From an uncultured Dialister sp. (lineage in GTDB: Bacteria > Bacillota > Negativicutes > Veillonellales > Dialisteraceae): a DNA stretch of 16,749 bases. The notes under the pieces are model-generated. The model was not told where the DNA came from. It did not search any database and saw only the letters and a program-made list of their open reading frames with translations. The stretch is from the NCBI GenBank assembly GCA_934193095.1, contig CAKPUX010000044.1:1-16749 (forward strand), in the 5' to 3' direction. Position numbers and translations under genes: made by a program. Positions 1 through 7,621 of this stretch are shown here, in pieces; position 1 is the first letter of the stretch; each line of letters begins with the position of its first letter.

Positions 1-404
1 TGAATGCGTAGGAAATATACGCAGCAGCTGTGTTGCCATCCATTGTTTTTACATTTCTCACAGATCAACACTCCTTTGTATGGGAAATCTGTTCAAGGGG
101 AGCAGAGGAGATGAAGGATGAGGAAGGCGGCGCCTTTCCGGCCACGGATCCCTGCTCATCAGTTACCTGGCTTTTATACCTTTGCCTTTACTCTTCCCTT
201 GCAAGATACCTGAAAATTAGGTACAATGGTTTTATGATAATTTTGCATAGATGGATTCACTTTATTCTATACTAAGTCATAGACCATGGACATTTCCAGG
301 GCATCCGAATAGATACATTTCTATTATAGAATAAAGATATGGATTTCACAAGAAAATGAGAAGGAGAAAGAGATCAAGAGCAGCTGATAAGCGTACTGCT
401 TTTT
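1..404. other. Gene-free leader region
   Basis: No convincing gene is visible on either strand. The one longer reading frame (30-275, +) has a TTG start without a ribosome-binding site and a product resembling no family I know. The stretch holds a plausible sigma-70 promoter reading right (199-227), a weaker one reading left (minus strand, TTGTGA at 346-351, 17-nt gap, TATAAT at 323-328), and a perfect 12-bp inverted repeat CTTTATTCTATA (260-271) / TATAGAATAAAG (325-336) with 53 nt between the arms. The inverted repeat and leftward promoter could be a control region for a gene lying left of the window, possibly one controlled by the LysR regulator to the right; that is inference. Confidence 0.4.
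199..227 (+). promoter_or_regulatory. Putative sigma-70 promoter, rightward
   Basis: TTGCAA (199-204) and TACAAT (222-227) are separated by 17 nt, each one or two bases from consensus. It points toward the LysR gene, but the 5' leader would be about 460 nt and would contain the palindromic element at 455-619, so it may be the ancestral lysR promoter distanced by an insertion, or serve something else. Confidence 0.35.
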
Positions 405-406
405 AT

Positions 407-454
407 GCGGAGCTTTTCCTCATGGAACCGGCGGAGCTTCTCCGGCATGGGATC
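407..454. repeat. Imperfect 24-bp tandem duplication
   Basis: Two adjacent copies start with GCGGAGCTTTTCC (407) and GCGGAGCTTCTCC (431), each followed within a few bases by CATGG; they differ by a few substitutions and a one-base shift. The second copy ends exactly where the palindromic element begins at 455. The second copy also forms a small hairpin (CGGAG-CTT-CTCCG). No function is evident. Confidence 0.5.
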
Positions 455-619
455 TAGGGAAACGCTGATTAAATCGCAGAGTCGGATTTCACATGGATTT
501 TTATACATGGCTTCGTCATCATCTTCCTTAAATAGCTTGCTATTCGCGTCAGATGATTCCTCGCTCTGTATAAAAATCCAAGAATGAAATCTGACAACGA
601 TTGAATCAGTGTTTCCCTA
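455..619. mobile_element. MITE-like palindromic element, 165 bp
   Basis: The left end TAGGGAAACGCTGATTAA (from 455) reappears in inverted orientation at the right end as TCAGTGTTTCCCTA (to 619); over the outer 22 nt the arms differ at only two positions. Inverted similarity continues inward (GGATTTTTATACA on the left against TGTATAAAAATCC on the right, then ATCATCT/AGATGAT and AATAGC/GCTATT), so almost the whole element could fold into one hairpin. TA at each extreme end fits a TA target-site duplication as made by IS630/Tc1-type transposases, with the element proper starting GGGAAAC. It encodes no transposase, so it would be a non-autonomous element moved in trans. The small reading frame across it is a by-product of the palindrome. 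Confidence 0.6.
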
Positions 620-695
620 AAGCAGCCCGCCCCACGGAGTCATCCTGAAGATGCACCCTCTTATCTTTCTTTTTACTCTTTCATGGAGGATCACA

Positions 696-1619
696 ATGGA
701 TTATCGTCATCTGAAATATTTCATGGAAGTCGCTGAACAGAAGAGCTTCTCGAAAGCAGCGCGCAATCTTCATATTTCCCAGTCCGCCATCAGCCGCATG
801 ATCAAGTCGTTGGAGGATGAGCTGGGGGTCGTGCTTTTCATCCGCAACGCAAAGACGGTAGAGATCACAGCGCCGGGGACCATTTTCCTGAACTATGCGA
901 AGCGGTGTCTTTTTATTTTTGAACACCTGAAGTCGGATTTTGAAAATGAATTCAACCTGAAGCAGGATACCATCGAGATCGGGCTGCCGCCGATCACCGA
1001 TGCGCATGTCTTTGCAAAGCTTCTGGGCGAATTCAAGAAGAACTATCCGCAGATCGCCATCAAGCTCTATGAGCACGGTTCGAAGGTCATCGAGACCTCT
1101 GTCCAGGAGGGGGTCATCGACGTCGGCATCATCTGCACCATTCCGAATAACGAATTCGAGTCCTTCTTCCTTTCGGAGGATGAGATGTGCGTCGTCATGC
1201 CGAAGGGCTATCCGCTCGAAGAGCACCCTGTCGTCCCGATGAAGCTGCTCGCAGACTATCCGCTCGTGCTGTACCGCGATGATTTCAATATGCATGATGA
1301 CATCATGTCGAACTGCAAAAAGATCGGCTTCACGCCGAAGATCGTATTCGAGACGAGCCAGCGTGAGCTGATGCTGCAGACGGTCGCGAGCGGCCTTGGC
1401 GTCGCGATCCTGCCGTCGCGCCTGTGTCCGGCAAACAGCGAGGAAAGCAAGGTCGTCACTCGTGTGATGACAGAGCCGCGCATGACACATCACCTCTATG
1501 CCATCTGGAAGAAGGGCCGCTATCTCTCCCGCGCTGCCCGCCTCTGGATCGAATTCACCAAAGACCATCTGACGCTTTTGAATGACCCGCGTAAGATCGA
1601 TGATATGATGAGGAAATAG
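696..1619 (+). CDS. LysR-family transcriptional regulator
   Basis: A 307-residue DNA-binding regulator of the LysR family, of usual family length. The N-terminal winged helix-turn-helix (about residues 1-60) carries the family pattern: FSKAARNLHISQSAISR followed by LEDELGVVLFIR. Residues about 90-295 form the periplasmic-binding-protein-like effector domain. The chosen start (696) has GGAGGA at 685-690, 5 nt upstream; an in-frame ATG at 651 would add 15 residues with no ribosome-binding site and no family counterpart. The stop codon overlaps the ribosome-binding site of the next small gene, so the two are probably cotranscribed. The palindromic element ends 76 bp upstream and may sit inside its control region. 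The effector and target genes cannot be read from this sequence; many LysR proteins control a divergent neighbour, which here would lie left of the window. Confidence 0.93.
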   Translation: MDYRHLKYFMEVAEQKSFSKAARNLHISQSAISRMIKSLEDELGVVLFIRNAKTVEITAPGTIFLNYAKRCLFIFEHLKSDFENEFNLKQDTIEIGLPPITDAHVFAKLLGEFKKNYPQIAIKLYEHGSKVIETSVQEGVIDVGIICTIPNNEFESFFLSEDEMCVVMPKGYPLEEHPVVPMKLLADYPLVLYRDDFNMHDDIMSNCKKIGFTPKIVFETSQRELMLQTVASGLGVAILPSRLCPANSEESKVVTRVMTEPRMTHHLYAIWKKGRYLSRAARLWIEFTKDHLTLLNDPRKIDDMMRK

Positions 1620-1626
1620 GATTTCC

Positions 1627-1914
1627 ATGGAACAGTGGAAAAGGAAAATACAGTGGAGAGAACGTAAATATCTCTACCTTATCATGGCCATGCTGCTCGG
1701 CATGGTCATTTATCAGCAGTTTTTGATCACCGACCTGCAGGAACGGATGATGAATATCGAGGCGTCCTGCTATGACGAGCAGCTGAATGACATCCGCTAT
1801 GAAGCGGAGGAAGCGCTTCGTCAGAATGAAGCGCAGGGAAAGGATATCTATCTTCTGCAGAAGCACAGCGCGGATCACCGTTTCCGCCTGCTGGAATTGG
1901 AATGGGGAAAGTAG
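1627..1914 (+). CDS. Small single-span membrane protein, unknown function
   Basis: A 95-residue protein I do not recognise. A basic N-terminus (about residues 1-15, rich in K, R and W) precedes one hydrophobic segment (about residues 16-35, including LIMAMLLGMVIYQQFLI). The remainder is highly charged, rich in E, Q, R and L, and likely helical or coiled coil. The charge pattern predicts a short cytoplasmic N-terminus and an extracytoplasmic helical tail. The ATG at 1627 has AGGA at 1618-1621, which overlaps the LysR stop codon (1617-1619); the 7-nt gap suggests translational coupling with the regulator. Base and codon use match the neighbours. A role with the LysR protein is suggested only by position; it could equally be a lineage-specific envelope protein. 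Confidence 0.7.
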   Translation: MEQWKRKIQWRERKYLYLIMAMLLGMVIYQQFLITDLQERMMNIEASCYDEQLNDIRYEAEEALRQNEAQGKDIYLLQKHSADHRFRLLELEWGK

Positions 1915-1934
1915 TGGTCGGTGGTCTGTGACTG

Positions 1935-1988
1935 GAGACTGGAAGACGTTAGACATCAGATGTCAGATATCTGTAGTCTAAAGTCTCC
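1935..1988. repeat. Fold-back structure between lysR unit and jet operon
   Basis: Nested inverted repeats: GGAGAC (1935-1940) pairs with GTCTCC (1983-1988), TTAGAC (1950-1955) with GTCTAA (1977-1982), and CAGAT (1958-1962) with ATCTG (1970-1974). No T-run follows, so it is not a classical intrinsic terminator. The region is built from GACTGGAGACTGG-like words that also occur in other gaps of this window (8886, 9481, 15516), so it is probably a dispersed intergenic sequence family rather than a gene-specific site. Confidence 0.45.
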
Positions 1989-2140
1989 AAGACTCCAAGT
2001 CTCAAGTGGGCACTGCCAAGATTTATACTCCGTGACGCTTTTGCTTTTGTACGCTACACCTTTCATTTTCACTATGAGCGAGAATGGAAGGTGCAGCGCC
2101 AGTTCATATGTATTGTAAGATCAACATAAAGGTGACTTCT

Positions 2141-3616
2141 ATGGCACAGGATCGGTTTATGGCTTTGGATGCGCTTGCCTTGATGAGACACAGCAATGCT
2201 TCATGGAAGCTTCTCGCTTCTGATGATGCAGCTTTCTGCTGTGCCTTTTTTTATCAGGAATTTTTGGCGGGCAATGTGAGAAATCTGCCGGAAGCACGTC
2301 TTTTGATGGACATGCGTCCATTTCTGAAAGAGAAGCATGCCCTAGCGAAGGAGCCGCAGCCGGAGGAGGAAGCGCTCGAGGGGGAAGCGAAGCTGTACCT
2401 GCGCCGGTGGTCGGATGAGGAGCACCGCTGGCTTCGCCGTTTCTATCGAAACCACATGACATACTATGACCTCACGACTTCAGGGCAGAAGGCCGTAGAG
2501 TGGCTGGAAAATCTGCGCAGTCGGAGCTTCATCGGGACGGAGTCGCGCCTCCACACGTTCTTCAATATCTTGCACGAGATCGAGCATAAGGCGAATCCGG
2601 ATAAGAAGGCGCGCTTGGACTACCTTAGAAAGCAGCGGGCGGAGATCGATGAGAAGATCCGTCGGCTCCGCGAAGGCGGGGAAGTCGAAGTCTTAGATGA
2701 AGTGCAGATCAAGGAGCGCTTCATGGAAGCCATGGACATCGCGGCAGGGATTCTTTCTGATTTCCGTGAGGTCAAAGATAAATTTCAGGGCATCTACAAT
2801 GATTTTCGCAATGAAGTGAACGAGTGGGAGCAGGGCAAGGGGGCGCTGCTCTCGCAGTTCATCGCGGACAGGGAAATCATCGAAGAGTCGGAGCAGGGCA
2901 AAAGCTTTTCCGCCTTCTTCGACTACCTGATGGCGTCCTCTCAGCAGGAGGATTTCGATACGACAATGCGAAAGATTCTCCGCTTGAAGGCACTTGCCGG
3001 TGAGACGAACCGCTACAATCCGCTCCACGTGCGCCGTGCGTGGGTGGACGGCGCAGAAGACGTGCAGCAGACGATCGGCAAGCTATCGGAGCAGATCCGC
3101 TGGTATGTCAATGAGAACAATCTGCAGGAGAAGAAAAATATCTATTTCCAGGTGAAGGAAATCGAAAAGAAAGCGCTCGCGATGAAGGGGAGAGAGCCGA
3201 AACGGGAGAAGGAATTTATGTGGCTTGATGAAGCCGCGCCGACGATTTCTCTTCCGATGGAGCGGCCTCTCCGCATGCCGCCCGCGCAGATGGAGCTTGC
3301 CGCGGATGCGCTCACGGTGGGTGAGCACGAGGGAAGTCTGGAGGCGATTTTCAACCAGGTCTATGTGGATAAGGCGGTGCTTCGCACTCGCATCGAGGAC
3401 ATGCTCGAGACGCGGCCGAAGGTGACGCTGAAGGAAGTCATTGACGCCTATCCGCTTGAGAAGGGGCTTTTCGAGCTCTTGGCATACATGGAAATTGCCA
3501 AGAGCGAGGCGTGCCATTTCATGCCCGCCAAAGAACGGATCTTTTTCCAGGGGATCGATGGTAGGAACCGCTATGTCACGATGGAACGTATTGTTTTTGA
3601 AAAGAAGGAGTCATGA
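2141..3616 (+). CDS. jetA: Wadjet JetA (DUF3375), kleisin-like subunit
   Basis: A 491-residue protein of the JetA/MksF-type family (DUF3375), first gene of a type I Wadjet system. In characterised Wadjet complexes JetA is the kleisin that bridges the two heads of the JetC ATPase and carries JetB. Family features seen: an N-terminal winged-helix-like region (about residues 8-80), a long charged helical middle rich in E, K and R (about 140-370), and a C-terminal winged-helix-like segment (about 400-490) ending in FFQGIDGRNRYVTMERIVF. Length fits the family. ATG 2141 has AAAGGTGA at 2128-2134, 6 nt upstream; the frame is open 19 codons further but without a ribosome-binding site. Its stop overlaps the jetB start. 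No strong promoter is visible just upstream; a weak candidate lies about 2046-2074 (TTGTAC, 17 nt, CACTAT). The first ~65 codons use more TTG/CTT leucine codons than the rest. Confidence 0.9.
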   Translation: MAQDRFMALDALALMRHSNASWKLLASDDAAFCCAFFYQEFLAGNVRNLPEARLLMDMRPFLKEKHALAKEPQPEEEALEGEAKLYLRRWSDEEHRWLRRFYRNHMTYYDLTTSGQKAVEWLENLRSRSFIGTESRLHTFFNILHEIEHKANPDKKARLDYLRKQRAEIDEKIRRLREGGEVEVLDEVQIKERFMEAMDIAAGILSDFREVKDKFQGIYNDFRNEVNEWEQGKGALLSQFIADREIIEESEQGKSFSAFFDYLMASSQQEDFDTTMRKILRLKALAGETNRYNPLHVRRAWVDGAEDVQQTIGKLSEQIRWYVNENNLQEKKNIYFQVKEIEKKALAMKGREPKREKEFMWLDEAAPTISLPMERPLRMPPAQMELAADALTVGEHEGSLEAIFNQVYVDKAVLRTRIEDMLETRPKVTLKEVIDAYPLEKGLFELLAYMEIAKSEACHFMPAKERIFFQGIDGRNRYVTMERIVFEKKES

Positions 3617-4227
3617 TGGAAAAAGAAGACATCACATTTTCTACCGTACTGATCCAACTTCTCTCAGGGATCGTGGTGAAGGAAGCGGCCCCGGAGAGCT
3701 GGAATACCATCCTTTCTCAGCAGTATCGCATCAATGAATATATGGAAAAGATCGGGCTTTTGCTTGTCATTGACGAGGAGGGCGGCTACGCTTTCCTAAA
3801 GCAGAAGGAGATGGATGAGCTGCCGCATCTCGTGAAGAAGCAGCCGCTGACATTCAAGATGAGTCTTTTCCTTACGCTTCTTCGCAATGAGATCAATGAA
3901 TTCGACGGGGTGAATGGGGACAGCATGCTTGTCGTGAAGGATGAGAAAATGGTCGCTCGCATGAAGCCGTATTTCCCAAATATGTCGGATGAAGTGAAAT
4001 TTGCTGATTCCATCCGTGCCTGCTTCAAGAAGGCGGTTTCCATGAAGATCCTCTCGCCGGTGAAGGATAATGAATTTGCCTATGAGGTGCAGCCGATCCT
4101 GCGCCGCTTCGTGGATGCGGCCTGGCTCTCGGAATTCAACCGGGCGCTCGACAAGTACATGGAAGAGAATGGCATTTCCTCAGAGGACAAGGTGGAAGAA
4201 AAGGAGGACACCCATGAATCTCTTTGA
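3616..4227 (+). CDS. jetB: Wadjet JetB (DUF4194), KITE subunit
   Basis: About 203 residues, DUF4194 family, equivalent to MukE/MksE. In type I Wadjet, JetB dimers bind the JetA kleisin and help shape the DNA-extruding motor. The fold expected is tandem winged helix; visible family-like segments are the N-terminal SWNTILSQQYRINEYMEKIG, the central FKMSLFLTLLRNEINEF, and the C-terminal ILRRFVDAAWLSEFNRALDK. The tail (about 185-203) is acidic and probably disordered. Two adjacent ATGs exist at 3613 and 3616; AAGGAG at 3605-3610 is 5 nt from the second and only 2 from the first, so 3616 is preferred (3613 adds one Met and gives an ATGA overlap with jetA). The 3' end overlaps jetC by 14 nt. Second gene of the tightly coupled jet operon. 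Confidence 0.88.
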   Translation: MEKEDITFSTVLIQLLSGIVVKEAAPESWNTILSQQYRINEYMEKIGLLLVIDEEGGYAFLKQKEMDELPHLVKKQPLTFKMSLFLTLLRNEINEFDGVNGDSMLVVKDEKMVARMKPYFPNMSDEVKFADSIRACFKKAVSMKILSPVKDNEFAYEVQPILRRFVDAAWLSEFNRALDKYMEENGISSEDKVEEKEDTHESL

Positions 4228-7200
4228 CACAGACGGCCGCATGGAAGATGTGGGCCCGGGCTACCGCATGCGGCGGCTCGAAGTGTACAACTGGGGCACC
4301 TTCGACGGCGCGGTCTGGCCTTTCGAGCTGGGCGGCAATACGTCGCTCCTCACCGGGGAGATCGGCTCGGGCAAGTCGACCCTGGTCGATGCCATCTTGA
4401 CGCTTCTCATCCCGCAGCCGAAAATCAATTACAACAAGGCCGCTGACTCGGGGAGCCGTGAGCGTTCGCTCACGTCCTACGTGCGCGGTTACTATGCGAA
4501 GAGGAGTAATGCATCCGGTGAAGAAGAGCCGGTCGCGCTCCGTGATAAGAATAAGTACTCCGTCATCCTCGCCGTCTTTTCGGATGTAGAGAAGGACAGC
4601 TACGTGACACTTGCGCAGGTCTTTTTCTTCCAGCCCGGGAGCGAGCGTCCGGCCCGCTTCTTCGTTGTGGCAGAGCGCAGTCTCTCCATCAAGAAAGATT
4701 TCGGCGGCTTTGGGAATAACATCAGCGACCTCAAGAAGCGCCTGAAGAAATCGCTCTATGTGGATGTGTTTAATGACTACACATCCTATGCCGTGAAGTT
4801 CAAGTCCCTCTTCGGCATTACGTCAGACAATGCCCTGGAGCTTTTTCAGCAGACGGTCTCCATGAAGAAAGTGGAGGGGATCACGGATTTCGTCCGCAAA
4901 AATATGTTGGGCGATGTAGACCAGGCGGAGATGGAAGAAAATATCCAGCATCTCCTGACGCGGTTCCACGACCTGAAGAGCATTCACGATGCCATCGTGC
5001 GCGACCGGGAAAAGCTGGACCTGCTCTCGCCCATTGTCAAAGCGTCTGATACGTATGACGCGTGCCTTGCCAGGGAAGCGGAGCTATCGCTCATGGAAGA
5101 GGGCGTGCAGCCCTATCTGGCGCGGGAGGAAATCAAACTGCTCGAAGCCGCACTCACGGAGGCGGGCCGGGCGAAGGACAATGTGGAGCAGAAGCTTCTC
5201 TCTTTTCAGGAAGAAGCCGGTCATGTGGCTGAGGACATCGACGCCAAGAAGAAGGAAATATGGGAGAACGGCGGGAGCCGCCTCGACAATGCCGAGCGAG
5301 AGCTCAAAACCTGTGAAAAGGATCTGGCTCTTGTGACGAAGCAGGCAGCGGCGTACCGCGTCTATGCGGATGCGCTGGGGCTTCCCGTGCCGACGGTACT
5401 TTCGGATTTCCTGCAGCAGAGAGACGCGCTGGAAAAGCTGGTCATTTCTCTGACCAAAGAGTATGAAATGCTCGATGAACGGAAATCGGAAGCTGACAGC
5501 AGGGAAAGAGACATCGTAGCGCAGATTTCCTCTGATAAAGCAGAGCTTGCGTCCCTGCAGAAGCGCGACAGCAATATCCCTGCGCCATTCATCGCCATCC
5601 GTAAGGATCTCTGCCGCGACCTGAAAGTTTCAGAGAGAGACATGCCTTTTGCCGGAGAGATTATGGAGGTGAAGGAGTCTTCGCGGAAATGGGAAGGCGC
5701 CCTTGAGCGGCTTCTCGGAGAATTTGGCGTATCCCTGCTCGTCCCCGAGGCTCTCTATGGCAAAGTCATCGACTGGATGGAGGGGCATTTTCTGGGACGC
5801 CGCATGGTCTACTACCGCGTCGATGAATACACGCCGCCTGTTTCCATGAGCGACCTTCCGGATAATGCCGCAGCGAGGAAACTCCATATCAAGCGCGACT
5901 CGCCCTATGCGGGATGGCTCAACGCCGAGCTCGTGCACCGGTTTGACCACGTGTGTGCTGAAACTGTGGAGGAATTTAAGAAAGCACGCTTCGCTCTTAC
6001 GATGGAAGGCCAGATCAAGACACAGGGCCGCCGTCACCAGAAGGATGACCGGCATTCGATTCATGATCGCCGGTACTACGTGCTCGGGTTTTCGAATAAG
6101 GAAAAAATTGCGCTCATTCAAAAAGAACTGGAACGTCTTGATAAAGACCGCAGGGCGCAGCATACAGTCGTCGAGCAGCTGATTTCTGACAGAGAGACTG
6201 TCATCCATAAACGCGGCGCGGCGAAAAATCTTCTCGTGGTGGACAATTTCAAAGACATTGACTGTCTCTATTATGAAGATCGTGTCAACAAGCAAAAAGC
6301 GGTCATCCGAAGCCTCAAAGGGCATTCGAATATTCTTGCCCGCCTGGACCGCGAGGTCAAAGAGCTCGAGAAAGAGAAAAAAGAGCTGGAGGAGGCCATT
6401 CGTCGCTGCCTGGGCGAATGCGGCAGCATTGAGCGCGAGATCAGAGAGTACGAGGATAAAAAGGCGGGCGATGAGAAAATCCTCGCAGGGACACCGGAAA
6501 TGATCCGCCATCAGGGATTTGACCTTCTGGACAGGCACCGGGAAGATATCATCCGAAAGGGTGTATTCACGCTGAAATCCATGGGGGATAAGCTCCGCGA
6601 ATATAATAAATGGTTCCGCGAAGAAAAGGAGACGTGGGGAAAGAAGAAAGAAGAGAGCGGCGCGGTCATGACGTCAGGCATGTCAAAGTACCTGCAGTAC
6701 CTCTCGCTCCACAATGAAAGCGATCCGAATCTGACGAACGAGCTGAACCGCGCAAACAGGAGCGAGTACAAGGAGCTCTACCGCCGCATTGGCGAAGATG
6801 ATCTGCCGAAACTGCTGCCGAAATTCAAGAAGCGACTTCGTGAGAATACGATCCAGGATATGGCGATTTTCCAGTCGAAGCTCCTTTCGAACCGTGATGT
6901 CATTCGGGACCGCATCGAGGAAATCAACCGCTCGCTCTATGACATCGATTACAATGCAGGGCACTACATCGAGATCGAATGCGTCGAGTCGCTGAATAAT
7001 GAGATCAAGCATTTCCGCCAGCAGCTGAAGGCATGCACTGACAGCGCCATCACGGGCAGCGATGACAATTATAATGAAGAAAAATTCCTGGAAATCGAAA
7101 AGATCCTCTCCCGCTTCTCGAAGAGCCGTCCCGGACGCGCAGAGGAAGACAGAAAGTGGACAGAGATGGTGACCGATGTCAGGAACTGGTATACCTTTGC

Positions 7201-7621
7201 TGTCTCGGAACGCATCCGTATGGAGGATGGCAGATGCGGCGAAGAGTACGAGCACTACACCGACTCCTCCGGCAAGTCCGGCGGGCAGAAAGAAAAACTC
7301 GCCTACACGATCCTGGCGGCCAGCTTCGTATACAGCTTTGGCATCATCGGCAGCCGTGCGCTTCCGACCTTCCGCTTTACGGCGATCGACGAAGCCTTCC
7401 TGAAGAGCTCGGACGAGTCCGCTCGCTTCGGCCTCGAACTTTTCCGCAAAATGGGACTGCAGCTTCTTGTCGTGACGCCGCTCGCCAAGATCCCGACCAT
7501 CGAGCCGTACATTTCCCATCTAGGCTTCGTCTCGCAGAATGAGAAGCGCCAGTCGCAGATCCGAAACCTCTCCATCGGTGAGTACCGGAAGGAGCTCAAA
7601 GCCCATGAGAAGAAAGTTTGA
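4214..7621 (+). CDS. jetC: Wadjet JetC, SMC/MukB-like ATPase
   Basis: A 1135-residue SMC-like ATPase (COG4913/MukB-MksB type), motor of the Wadjet complex that extrudes DNA loops on ATP hydrolysis. Visible order: N-terminal head with Walker A GEIGSGKST (residues 48-56); long coiled coil; a non-coiled hinge around residues 460-640; second coiled coil; C-terminal head with ABC signature SGGQKE (1022-1027), Walker B ending AIDEAF (D1059, E1060) and D-loop SSDES. All residues needed for ATP binding and hydrolysis are present. The start at 4214 has AAGGAGG at 4201-4207, 6 nt upstream; the same frame is open upstream to 4070, but that stretch lies inside jetB and gives an unrelated R/S-rich sequence. 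It overlaps jetB by 14 nt and jetD by 17 nt, consistent with equimolar coupled synthesis. Confidence 0.94.
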   Translation: MNLFDTDGRMEDVGPGYRMRRLEVYNWGTFDGAVWPFELGGNTSLLTGEIGSGKSTLVDAILTLLIPQPKINYNKAADSGSRERSLTSYVRGYYAKRSNASGEEEPVALRDKNKYSVILAVFSDVEKDSYVTLAQVFFFQPGSERPARFFVVAERSLSIKKDFGGFGNNISDLKKRLKKSLYVDVFNDYTSYAVKFKSLFGITSDNALELFQQTVSMKKVEGITDFVRKNMLGDVDQAEMEENIQHLLTRFHDLKSIHDAIVRDREKLDLLSPIVKASDTYDACLAREAELSLMEEGVQPYLAREEIKLLEAALTEAGRAKDNVEQKLLSFQEEAGHVAEDIDAKKKEIWENGGSRLDNAERELKTCEKDLALVTKQAAAYRVYADALGLPVPTVLSDFLQQRDALEKLVISLTKEYEMLDERKSEADSRERDIVAQISSDKAELASLQKRDSNIPAPFIAIRKDLCRDLKVSERDMPFAGEIMEVKESSRKWEGALERLLGEFGVSLLVPEALYGKVIDWMEGHFLGRRMVYYRVDEYTPPVSMSDLPDNAAARKLHIKRDSPYAGWLNAELVHRFDHVCAETVEEFKKARFALTMEGQIKTQGRRHQKDDRHSIHDRRYYVLGFSNKEKIALIQKELERLDKDRRAQHTVVEQLISDRETVIHKRGAAKNLLVVDNFKDIDCLYYEDRVNKQKAVIRSLKGHSNILARLDREVKELEKEKKELEEAIRRCLGECGSIEREIREYEDKKAGDEKILAGTPEMIRHQGFDLLDRHREDIIRKGVFTLKSMGDKLREYNKWFREEKETWGKKKEESGAVMTSGMSKYLQYLSLHNESDPNLTNELNRANRSEYKELYRRIGEDDLPKLLPKFKKRLRENTIQDMAIFQSKLLSNRDVIRDRIEEINRSLYDIDYNAGHYIEIECVESLNNEIKHFRQQLKACTDSAITGSDDNYNEEKFLEIEKILSRFSKSRPGRAEEDRKWTEMVTDVRNWYTFAVSERIRMEDGRCGEEYEHYTDSSGKSGGQKEKLAYTILAASFVYSFGIIGSRALPTFRFTAIDEAFLKSSDESARFGLELFRKMGLQLLVVTPLAKIPTIEPYISHLGFVSQNEKRQSQIRNLSIGEYRKELKAHEKKV

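Noticed and set aside
405..587. Small plus-strand reading frame through the palindromic element
   Set aside because: It consists of the 24-bp duplication and one arm of the palindrome, with no ribosome-binding site.
681..1628. Long minus-strand reading frame (315 codons) opposite the LysR gene
   Set aside because: It is the antisense shadow of a clear LysR gene, with no ribosome-binding site and no family-like sequence.
4070..4213. N-terminal extension of JetC to an upstream ATG
   Set aside because: It overlaps jetB deeply, reads as an R/S-rich out-of-frame shadow, and lacks a ribosome-binding site, whereas 4214 has AAGGAGG.
5630..6538. 302-codon minus-strand frame opposite jetC
   Set aside because: It lies wholly inside the JetC hinge and coiled-coil region and has no features of its own.
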